A stretch of 64,000 bases of DNA, taken from positions 1 to 64,000 of the forward strand of contig JAFLEH010000029.1 of NCBI GenBank assembly GCA_017301995.1, read 5' to 3'. Position numbers and translations under genes: made by a program. Under the pieces are notes generated by a model, which was not told the DNA's origin, searched no databases, and saw only the letters and a program-made list of their open reading frames with translations. This DNA comes from Verrucomicrobiota bacterium. GTDB taxonomy: Bacteria; Verrucomicrobiota; Verrucomicrobiia; Verrucomicrobiales; Akkermansiaceae. This document shows positions 43,283 to 51,580 of the stretch, piece after piece. Within the stretch, counting starts at the first letter, position 1; every line of letters starts with the position of its first letter.

Positions 43283-45226
43283 CTATCGCCCCACGCCCGT
43301 GACACGCTCCGATCTTGTGATCTTCCAGACCGGACGTGCTCCGGAGGTGATGATGTGGGAGAATGAAACGTCCTCGGCCTGATCGACTTCGATTATGGCT
43401 TTGCCAGGCAGGCTGAGGTTCTCGAAGGCGACCTGCCGCGTGCGATGGCCCTCGGCGGGGAATCCGTTCACGATGATCAGCGGCTTTGATGGATCGGCCT
43501 TGGTCAAATCCAGATTGGAAAAGCGGAAGTTGCGGAAGACCGGTTGGTCCGGGGCTGGCGCGCCGTCGTTATTGTAGTTCAAATTGGTCAGAATGCTGAT
43601 CTTGCGGAGTTCGCAGTCTCTTACGGTTAGATTCTCCACCACGCCGCCGCGGTCATTCGTTCCCTTGATCTGGAGGCCGTGAAGCAGCGGGCCGGCGACG
43701 CATTTCTCGATCACCACATCCCGCACGCCCCCGGACATTTCGCTGCCGATGGAAATCCCGTGGCCGCGAAGGAACCGGCAACCGCTGATCCGGATCCGTT
43801 CGGTGGGCCGATTGATCCTGTTTCCTTCCGGATTCTTTCCGGACTTGATCGCGATGCAATCGTCTCCCGTGTCGAAAACGCAGTCGGTGATGAGGGAGTC
43901 GGAGGATGAATCGGGATCGATACCATCGCCATTGCGGACGTTGCTCCTGATGGTTAGGCCGCGGCAATTCACGTGCCGCGAATAGATGTAATGCAGGGTC
44001 CAGCACGGCGATTCATCGAGCGTGAGTCCGGTGATATCCACCTGCTCCGCATTCATCAGGCAGACCAGCCTGCCGCGGCCCCGCAGGCCTTTGGCGGCGA
44101 TCATGCGGTTTGCCAACTCTTTTCCTCCCCCGGAGATCCGGCCCTCGCCGCGGATCGAGAGATCATGTATGTTAGGTTGTCCCCCGGCATCCAGCCTGCC
44201 CGCGTTGACCAAACTGGCATAGGTTTCCATTTCCCATCCCTCAAACCGGTTGCGGACGAGCGGCAGGTAGTCATCCGGAGACGCGGAGCCCTTCAGCACG
44301 CCGTCTTTGGCGATCTCCAGCGTCATATCGCTTTTGAGAAACAGCGCGCCGCTGAGAAACACCCCCGCAGGAATGCGCACGACACCACCGTCCGGACAGC
44401 GGTCAATTGCCGATTGGATGGATTTCGTGTTCACCATGCGACCGTCTCCCACCGCACCGCAGGCGGTGACCGGCAGGGCGAGCCAGCGGGCCAATGGCAG
44501 CTTCTGGCGGTGGACCTCGGCGGCTGCCAGAGAGGCCACTTCCCGGGCACCCGTCTCCGAATAGTGGGTGTCGTCGCCGGAAAAATGGAAGCGTTTGGAA
44601 CCCTCCACGCCCGCTTCGGACTCCATCTTCAGGGTTAGATCGTGGAGATCCAACAAAGGGGTTCCGGTTTCCTCCGCGACGGCGCGGGCGGCGGCCGGAT
44701 AGGCACCCAGGGTATCGGCAAACTTGCCGTCCGCGGTCCATCTCCGCCGCACGACCGGCGTGGCGATAACGGGATGCGCCGACTTCGCCCGGGTTTCCGC
44801 GACGAACTTCCGGAGATTCGCGCGGAAGTCGGTGTCGGCGGCGGCGAAAACTTTCGGGTTATCCGCTTTCTGGTCGTTGTGGCCGAACTGGATGATCACC
44901 CAATCGCCGGGTTTCAGAGACGCAACAACCTGCTGCCAGCGCCGTTCGGCGATGAACGAGCGCGTGCTGCGCCCGTTGCGCGCCTGGTTGTCAACCTTCG
45001 CGGGAGCGATCACCACTTCGGGAAACAATTGTCCCCATCCGCGTTCCGGCAGATCGGCGCGCGGCTTGTCGGCCATCGTCGAATCACCTATCAAATGGAT
45101 TGTTGGGGCGGATGGTTTGGCGGCGGAGCACGGAACGGAGGCGCCCAGGAAGACGGCGGCCGCCATTGCCGGATGTGCCACAAACACGCGCCAATGACGG
45201 ATACGGGAAAATATCGGGGTGATCAT
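43283..45226 (-). CDS. Fused rhamnogalacturonan acetylesterase (CE12) and GH28 polygalacturonase
   Basis: A 647-residue secreted two-enzyme protein. After a signal peptide, residues about 40-235 form an SGNH esterase with the GDST serine block (Ser49), FGHND (Asn117) and GDDTHYS (Asp218/His221), as in CE12 rhamnogalacturonan acetylesterases. Residues about 250-640 form a GH28 beta-helix with TACGAVGDG, NGDGIDPDSSSD, TGDDCIAIKSG, GHGISIGSE and LQIKGT, the acid/base and nucleophile Asp residues and substrate His/Arg-Lys regions of exo- or endo-polygalacturonases. It could strip acetyl groups and then cut galacturonic acid linkages in pectin. Its ATG overlaps the stop of the PL11 gene by 4 bp, so the two are translationally coupled. 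Confidence 0.92.
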   Translation of the reverse strand: MITPIFSRIRHWRVFVAHPAMAAAVFLGASVPCSAAKPSAPTIHLIGDSTMADKPRADLPERGWGQLFPEVVIAPAKVDNQARNGRSTRSFIAERRWQQVVASLKPGDWVIIQFGHNDQKADNPKVFAAADTDFRANLRKFVAETRAKSAHPVIATPVVRRRWTADGKFADTLGAYPAAARAVAEETGTPLLDLHDLTLKMESEAGVEGSKRFHFSGDDTHYSETGAREVASLAAAEVHRQKLPLARWLALPVTACGAVGDGRMVNTKSIQSAIDRCPDGGVVRIPAGVFLSGALFLKSDMTLEIAKDGVLKGSASPDDYLPLVRNRFEGWEMETYASLVNAGRLDAGGQPNIHDLSIRGEGRISGGGKELANRMIAAKGLRGRGRLVCLMNAEQVDITGLTLDESPCWTLHYIYSRHVNCRGLTIRSNVRNGDGIDPDSSSDSLITDCVFDTGDDCIAIKSGKNPEGNRINRPTERIRISGCRFLRGHGISIGSEMSGGVRDVVIEKCVAGPLLHGLQIKGTNDRGGVVENLTVRDCELRKISILTNLNYNNDGAPAPDQPVFRNFRFSNLDLTKADPSKPLIIVNGFPAEGHRTRQVAFENLSLPGKAIIEVDQAEDVSFSHIITSGARPVWKITRSERVTGVGR

Positions 45227-48200
45227 TTGGTGAAACGGATTCGGATGTATTGATCGTGCGTTCCGCTTCCGGCAGGATCCATGACGGCACGCACGGTTTC
45301 GGGGTCGGCACCCGGATTGAGGACATCGAGAGCGACCGGTTGCCAGTTCGCCAGATCCCGGGAAGTTTCGGCCTGATAGATCACGTCGCCGACGTGGGCA
45401 GGGCGCTGGAAAGTGAGTGCCAACTCCGACGGGGTCCGGGTGACCGTCGGTTGCGGAGTGAAGGCGTGCGGATCGGTTCCAAGCGCGTATTCGGCGAGAT
45501 TGGCGAGGCCATCCCGATCCGGGTCGGCGCCAAGAGCGGATATACCCGCCAGGATTTCTTGCTGCGTGAAACGGGATGTCTCCCAGTTGGCGAAATTCCT
45601 CGGTGAAATCACCAGCGTGCCGGTTGCGGAACCCTGATAGCCTGGCTCGGTGACCGAAGCGTTCACCGCGTAGGAACCGGGAACCGATGGAGGTGTCGGA
45701 GATCCATCGTAGGTCAGACTGGCCGCCAACCCCGTGGGTGAAGTGGTGACGGCGACGGGCTTCGGCGATCCGTCATAGACCGCCCCGAGGTTGGTTAGGG
45801 TGACTGTCGCCGGGAGCACGGTGGGCACTATGGTCAGGCGGACTTGGCCGGTGGTGGCGGTATCGACCGAGGCGGTGAAGCCCGGCGGAACCGAACCGAT
45901 CTGAACCTGGTTGTCAGTTAGGCTTCCGGTGTAGGTCAACAGCGTGAAAACACCCGGGCCGAAGCCCGCCGATGCTCTAACGTTGACGGTTCCGTCCAAG
46001 GTGAGGTTGCCGGTGACCGCGATGAGATCGGACTCCGTCCCGAGTTCGCAATCCAGCACGCTTGTGGCTGATAGAACCAGGCCGCCGCCGAGGGAAAGCG
46101 TTCCGGAGGGTGATCCCGGGGCGAGCGTCCCATTGGAAATAACCGCCCCGGCGATGGAACCGCCACCGCAGAGTGTTCCGTCGGGGCCAACGGTCGTCGC
46201 GGTGGCGGCAAGCGATCCGTTTACCGTAAGTCTTCCCTGTGAAACGGAGGTGTTTCCGGTGTAGGTGTTTGCACCGGTTAGTATAAGATTTCCGGTTCCG
46301 GTCTTGGTGATGGCGACCTTCTTGGTGGAGCTGCCGTTGGCGATCACCCCGGCGAAGCTGGTGTCGAGATTCGCGCCGCCGATGGTGTAGGTGCAGACCG
46401 CCGAGCTATTGTTGCCGGCCATGCCCAATGCGCTTCCCGCCTGCCCCGAGAGCGCGCCGAGGCTGTATGCGCCACCCTGTCGGGCGGTTAGCGTCCGCGT
46501 TCCGAGATCGAATGCCGCGCCGCCGCTTCCATGATAGGTGGTGGTCATGAATCGGAACGAGCCGGTCCCGGATAGATGGATGCCGCCTGTGAATCCGGAG
46601 ATGTCGCCCTCGATGTCGAATACGCTGGTCGCGCTCAGGGTGAGAACTCCCGAACCGGAGATGTTCTTCACCGCATGGGTGCCGCCGGCGTCACCTCCGG
46701 TGATGGTGGAGTTGGCCGCCACCATGACCGCGTTCTGGGGGGAAAGCGAGCCGGTCGCCCATGTGCCGCCGTTGAGCGTGACCGTGCCCGTGCCCAGCGC
46801 CGCCGCGTTGGCGATCGAAACGGTGCCCGCGTGGATCGTGGTGCCGCCGGTGAACGTGTTGGCGGAAGATATCACGAGCGTGCCGGTTCCGGATTTGGCG
46901 AGCGTTGCGCCGCCCGAAATCATGCCGGTTCCGGAAAACGTGTAGTTTTTCGCGGAATCCACCGTTACCGACGCCGGATACGCGTCTGTGGTTAGATTGA
47001 TCGCCACGGTCGCATCGCCCGCGTCGGTGAATGCCGGCGAATCACCCGTCTGATAGGTTGTCGTTGCCGCTCCCGCCTGCCAATTGGAGGTCGTTTCATC
47101 CCAATCCGAGCTGACATTTCCGGTCCAGACGATCGGCCCCGGCTGACGGGGCGGCTCCACGAGGGTCATGGTGACCATTCCGGCGGTCGCCGTGTCGAAT
47201 GTCGCCACGAGGGTCGATCCGGCGGGCGGCTCCCAGGTGAAGACGGGCGTTCCGGTTAGGGTGCCGGTGTAGGTCAAGATGGTTAGTGTGCCAACCGCGG
47301 GAACCCATCCGGCCCCCGCGCGGATGGTGGCATTTCCCGAGAAGGTCAGGTTTCCGTCGATCGCGAGCGGAGTGCCGCTCCACTCGATGCCGCCTCCGGC
47401 CTGAACAACCACGTTTCCGGTGACGGTTCCCGTGCCGCCGAGCGTGCCGCCGGCCTGCACGGTGATGGTGGAACCGCTGGTGCTTCCGGTAACTCTCAGC
47501 CGGCCGGCGGAAACGAGTGTCGCACCCGTGTGGGTGTTGGCTCCGGCCAGGGTCAGTGTTCCGGACCCGACTTTGGTTAGCGCGGTGGGGCCGGTGCCGT
47601 CGCGCAGCGTCCCGGCAAACACGCCGTCCTCGTCGCGCGCTCCAACCTGATAGGTCGCGGTTTTGCCCGCGCTGAGACCGCCCCGCAGCGAGCTGGTGGC
47701 GTCGCCGGACAGATTGCCCACCGGAATCGTCAGGGCGGACGACAGGGTTTTGTTATAAGAACCCGAGACCCCCGCTCCGAGATCGAGATGGGCGGACGGC
47801 CAACCGGCGGCGTTCTGGGGCCGGAATTCGCCGCCATCATCGTCCGTGACCACGCTGATCCGTCCGGAAAATGCCGACCAGTCGCCCAACAGTTCGGTGC
47901 GGACATAGGGGATGTGGATGGTGAAGTCGCCGCTGCCCGTCAGCGCTCCAGTTAGATTGCAGCGGGTATCGGCGTTGAGGCGTCCCGTCGCTCCGGATGG
48001 TACATGGATCGGCCACGCGCTGGTGGCCCACGAGTCCATGGAATCGTCCTCCGTCATGGCGAGCGTGCCGCCGTTGAGGATGACCGATCCTGGGCCGATA
48101 CCCGAGACGTTCGCGGAGTCGGTGGCAAGCAGCAGTTTGCCCTCGTTGATCTGGATGCCGCCGGTGTGGGTGTTGGCGTTGGCGAGGATCAGGGTGGCCG

Positions 48201-51200
48201 CGCCGATCTTGGTTAGGCGACCGCCGCCGGTGACCTTGCCGGATATGGTGACGGTGGCCGATGGGGTGTGGATGGTGCCGCCCTTGGTGCCGAGAGTGAG
48301 TGATCGGTCGGTGTTGGACTGGCCGCCGGTGATGGAAAGGGTGGCGCCATCCAGAACCAGATTGGCGGCGGAGTTTCCGGAGGCGCCGATCGAACTGGGA
48401 ACTCCGCCTTCCGCCAGGTTGTCCACCGCGAGGATGCCGCCGGTGACGATGGTGGGTCCGGTGTGGGAGTTGGTGGTGGCGATGGTCAGTGCGCCCCCGC
48501 CGTGCTTCGTGATTCCCCCGGTCCCGGCGAGCGCCCCGGATCCGGTTAGGGTGTAATCCGCATCCGCTGAAACCGTGATTCCGCCTACCGGAAGCACGTC
48601 GTTCAGGTTGACGACCGGATTGGCCACGCCCACGGCATCGAATGTCACTGTATCTCCGGAAACGAAAACATCCTGGCTTCCCGAACGCGACCAATTGGCG
48701 GTGGTGGCGAGGTCCCACGCGTTTCCGCCGTTTCCGCCGTTTCCGCCGGTCCACGCGACATTGGCCGGAGCGCGCATCAATGGAACCGTTAGGGTGAGTG
48801 CGCCACCCGTGATCGACAAAGTGTGTGGAGTTCCTTCCGGAAGGGTTAGGGAAATGTTGGAGGCTGATCCGGCAAGGCTGCCGCCATAGGTGAGCAGGGT
48901 GTAGCTGCCCGCGGGCAGCGTGCCGTTGAGCGCATTGACCACCAGATGCACGGTGCCGCTGAGGTTGAGGTTGCCCGCGACCGTTATCCGGTCGCTCGGA
49001 GCCATGTTTCCCGATGGATCGTCGGAAACGTCGAAGGCGAGCACCGCACCGTCGGCCAGTGATAGGTCCGAGCCAAAAGCGAGCGTTCCTGCCGCGCCCA
49101 TCCCCGCGCCGGGCGTGATCGCGCCCCGATAACCGACGGTTGCGGACTGGCTGACGGTCCCGGTTCCCGCCAGGCGTCCTCCGCTCAGGCCTTTGGCGGC
49201 TGAACCGCCCCACGTGCCTCCCCACACCGTCACCGGACTCGATGTTAGAACACCGTTCACCACCAGCGCGCCGTCCCAAACGGTGGTGGGGCCGATGAAC
49301 CCGTGCGTTCCAGATAGAGTCAGTTTTCCTCGTCCGGATTTTGTCAGCGACATGGATCCGTCCAATGATCCGTTGGATCCGTCGAGGGTGAAATCCTGCG
49401 GATTGAAAAAGGAAACCGCGCCCGGTGCCAGCGAACCCGACAGGGAGACGGCTGCGGCATTGGATCCGGATAGATCAAACAGCACGCGATCGCCCTGGGA
49501 GAATGCGGCTGCCGCGCCCGTTGCGTTTTTCCAGGAAGCCGACGTTCCAACATCCCATACCGGCCCGACGTTCCATGCCAGTTCGGCGGCGGCCATCGGT
49601 GGCGGCGGCACCGCGGCCGGCATGCCGAATCCGAGATAGTAATCCACATAACTCGCCTGCACATATCCTTTCGTCGTCGTCTGGCAACGGTATTGCGGAT
49701 TGTGCATCAGCGTGTAGAGCCGGTTGGTCGCGGGTATTGCGGTGGTGTAGATCCGCAGCGCGGTACAATCCGACTGGACGAACACCAGTTCCTCGCGCCA
49801 ATCGCCGAGAATGTCGCCCCAGAACGCCGGTCGGCCACCATAGGCCTGGCGGACGCTGTTGGAGCCCCAGTCGTTGTAGAGGGACCACACGCGATCCACG
49901 CCGCCGGTGGTCGCATTGAACTTGTTGATCACCGGGCTGTAGGCGCCCGAACCCGCTCCGTCGATGAACTCCCGCCCGAGGTCGCCGTCCCACCACAAGC
50001 CTTCGGGGGGCCAAACGCTGTTGGCGAAAATCTGCTGGCCCTTCGCATTGAAGATGCCCGATTGCGTGGAGTACATTTCATAGCCTTTGTGGGCGGCGCT
50101 GATGTCGAGCGCGATCCCGCGGCCGACATCCACCGTGCCTCCCGAGTACCATTTCCTGACCATCGTGCCGGTGCCGGATTCGTAAAGCGCGGTGGCCAGC
50201 ATGGTGGTGTTGTTCTGTTGGATGGCGTAGGTTTCCAATCCCGGACGGTCGGGGTCGATATCGGCGATGTGGAACCGGTCGCCGTGCGTTAGAATGTTGG
50301 TGAATAGCTGGGTTCCGTTGTCATCGAGCGCATAACCGATGTCGCAGATCTCGTCCTTGCCGTCGTTGTCCACATCCGCGACGCGGAGCTGATGGGCTTC
50401 GGATCCCGGAGTAACGGCCGGATTCTGCGCCCAGGTCCAGCGTTGGGTGAGCGACCCGCCGCGGAAATCCCACGCGGTGACCTGCCGGTAGAACTCAAGG
50501 GTGTCGGCGCGGTTGCTGCCGTGAAGCACGACGCTCGGCCGTTTGCCATCGAGATAGGCGATGAGCGCCTTGCAGTTCATCGGACCATGGACGGCCCAAT
50601 TGTTAGGAACCGGGGCGCGGGCGAGTTCGACACCGGTCTGGCCATCGAAGACGGATAGAAACTGCGCGGTTTCGGTGGCGGCGGAAACCGCGGCGACCTG
50701 GGTGCCGGCCGCGTTGGTGACGGTGACGCCGTTCGCCGTGCGGGCGAGCACTTCCGCCCTGCCGTCGCCATCGAGGTCATAGACGGTGACATTGTCGCAG
50801 TCGCCCACGCTGATCGCGGACGATCCGGGTTCGATGTGATCCTGGTTAACGCTGTTAGGACCCATCGCCATCCGCCAAAGGAAAGTTCCGTCGTTTCGGT
50901 ACACCTCGAGAAACTGTTCGAAGGCGCCGAGCGTGGAGACCCGGTCCACCACGAAATCGTAGTCTCCATCGGCATCGAGATCGCCCACCCAGCCGAACTT
51001 CACGGTATAGGGACCGTTGGGTCCGGTGTCGGCGCGCAAGGGGATGGTCTGGAATTGTTTCTGTGCGGAGTTGGCCGGGAGGGTGACGGTTTCCGAAGGG
51101 GATTGCTCGATGCCGTTGACCACCGGGCGGACGGAATAAGCGTAGGCGTTGTTGGTGAGATTGGTGGATCCCGGCGAGTCGGTGAAATCGGTGGTGGCGG

Positions 51201-51441
51201 TGATTGGCGCGGAGTTGAGCTTGGCCGCCGCGGCTCCGTTGGTGCTCCGATAGAGGTTGAAAGCGATATCCGGCGGATCGTTTCCTAAAAGCCGCCAGCC
51301 GACATAGACCTGGGTGGAGTTCTTTCTAACCGTCACCACGCCGCGATTGAGCGACTCCATCTGCCGCTGGGCCGCCACGGGCGCGGCCGCCAAGGCGGCC
51401 AGACCGAAGGTGAGAAGCACTCGGAGAATGGCTTGAAACAT
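45223..51441 (-). CDS. PL11 rhamnogalacturonan lyase fused to PATR repeats
   Basis: A 2072-residue secreted protein. Signal peptide AAQRQ, then residues about 25-615 form a PL11 domain (QMESLNRGVVTV, GWRLLGNDPP, VGDLDADGDYDFVVDR, YDLDGDGRAEVLART, a Ca-binding eight-bladed propeller) cleaving the rhamnogalacturonan-I backbone. Residues about 640-1810 contain at least six PATR units (for example KSGRGKLTLSGTHGF, KTGTGNLILTGANTYTG). An MBG-type Ig domain follows (AVYDGSPKPVAVTTSP). The C-terminus has GADPDRDGLANLAEYALGTDP and ends IRIRFTK. There is no membrane beta-barrel. First gene of a two-gene operon with the CE12-GH28 fusion. ATG 51441 starts the signal peptide, and the gene is divergent from the histidine kinase. 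Confidence 0.94.
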   Translation of the reverse strand: MFQAILRVLLTFGLAALAAAPVAAQRQMESLNRGVVTVRKNSTQVYVGWRLLGNDPPDIAFNLYRSTNGAAAAKLNSAPITATTDFTDSPGSTNLTNNAYAYSVRPVVNGIEQSPSETVTLPANSAQKQFQTIPLRADTGPNGPYTVKFGWVGDLDADGDYDFVVDRVSTLGAFEQFLEVYRNDGTFLWRMAMGPNSVNQDHIEPGSSAISVGDCDNVTVYDLDGDGRAEVLARTANGVTVTNAAGTQVAAVSAATETAQFLSVFDGQTGVELARAPVPNNWAVHGPMNCKALIAYLDGKRPSVVLHGSNRADTLEFYRQVTAWDFRGGSLTQRWTWAQNPAVTPGSEAHQLRVADVDNDGKDEICDIGYALDDNGTQLFTNILTHGDRFHIADIDPDRPGLETYAIQQNNTTMLATALYESGTGTMVRKWYSGGTVDVGRGIALDISAAHKGYEMYSTQSGIFNAKGQQIFANSVWPPEGLWWDGDLGREFIDGAGSGAYSPVINKFNATTGGVDRVWSLYNDWGSNSVRQAYGGRPAFWGDILGDWREELVFVQSDCTALRIYTTAIPATNRLYTLMHNPQYRCQTTTKGYVQASYVDYYLGFGMPAAVPPPPMAAAELAWNVGPVWDVGTSASWKNATGAAAAFSQGDRVLFDLSGSNAAAVSLSGSLAPGAVSFFNPQDFTLDGSNGSLDGSMSLTKSGRGKLTLSGTHGFIGPTTVWDGALVVNGVLTSSPVTVWGGTWGGSAAKGLSGGRLAGTGTVSQSATVGYRGAITPGAGMGAAGTLAFGSDLSLADGAVLAFDVSDDPSGNMAPSDRITVAGNLNLSGTVHLVVNALNGTLPAGSYTLLTYGGSLAGSASNISLTLPEGTPHTLSITGGALTLTVPLMRAPANVAWTGGNGGNGGNAWDLATTANWSRSGSQDVFVSGDTVTFDAVGVANPVVNLNDVLPVGGITVSADADYTLTGSGALAGTGGITKHGGGALTIATTNSHTGPTIVTGGILAVDNLAEGGVPSSIGASGNSAANLVLDGATLSITGGQSNTDRSLTLGTKGGTIHTPSATVTISGKVTGGGRLTKIGAATLILANANTHTGGIQINEGKLLLATDSANVSGIGPGSVILNGGTLAMTEDDSMDSWATSAWPIHVPSGATGRLNADTRCNLTGALTGSGDFTIHIPYVRTELLGDWSAFSGRISVVTDDDGGEFRPQNAAGWPSAHLDLGAGVSGSYNKTLSSALTIPVGNLSGDATSSLRGGLSAGKTATYQVGARDEDGVFAGTLRDGTGPTALTKVGSGTLTLAGANTHTGATLVSAGRLRVTGSTSGSTITVQAGGTLGGTGTVTGNVVVQAGGGIEWSGTPLAIDGNLTFSGNATIRAGAGWVPAVGTLTILTYTGTLTGTPVFTWEPPAGSTLVATFDTATAGMVTMTLVEPPRQPGPIVWTGNVSSDWDETTSNWQAGAATTTYQTGDSPAFTDAGDATVAINLTTDAYPASVTVDSAKNYTFSGTGMISGGATLAKSGTGTLVISSANTFTGGTTIHAGTVSIANAAALGTGTVTLNGGTWATGSLSPQNAVMVAANSTITGGDAGGTHAVKNISGSGVLTLSATSVFDIEGDISGFTGGIHLSGTGSFRFMTTTYHGSGGAAFDLGTRTLTARQGGAYSLGALSGQAGSALGMAGNNSSAVCTYTIGGANLDTSFAGVIANGSSTKKVAITKTGTGNLILTGANTYTGNTSVSQGRLTVNGSLAATATTVGPDGTLCGGGSIAGAVISNGTLAPGSPSGTLSLGGGLVLSATSVLDCELGTESDLIAVTGNLTLDGTVNVRASAGFGPGVFTLLTYTGSLTDNQVQIGSVPPGFTASVDTATTGQVRLTIVPTVLPATVTLTNLGAVYDGSPKPVAVTTSPTGLAASLTYDGSPTPPSVPGSYAVNASVTEPGYQGSATGTLVISPRNFANWETSRFTQQEILAGISALGADPDRDGLANLAEYALGTDPHAFTPQPTVTRTPSELALTFQRPAHVGDVIYQAETSRDLANWQPVALDVLNPGADPETVRAVMDPAGSGTHDQYIRIRFTK

Positions 51442-51580
51442 GGATTTCGGAGGAAACCCGAGTCTCGCCGCCGGGGCGTTTCCTGTCCACTACCCTTTGC
51501 GGGTTACGGACGGACGAAATTTTTTCGTTTCACAAATCCGTGCTCCCCATTTCCACCGGGACGCGGTAGGCTGGCCGCGG

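Noticed and set aside
47837..49279. 480-residue alternate-frame protein inside PL11-PATR
   Set aside because: Arg/His/Gly-rich out-of-frame translation of the repeat DNA; no start context or domain.
39822..51441. Classical type V autotransporters
   Set aside because: PATR repeats are present in two proteins, but neither ends in a membrane beta-barrel or an aromatic-terminated last strand.
5180..51441. PEP-CTERM sorting signals on the large exported proteins
   Set aside because: None has a Pro-Glu-Pro motif followed by a hydrophobic segment and basic tail at the C-terminus.
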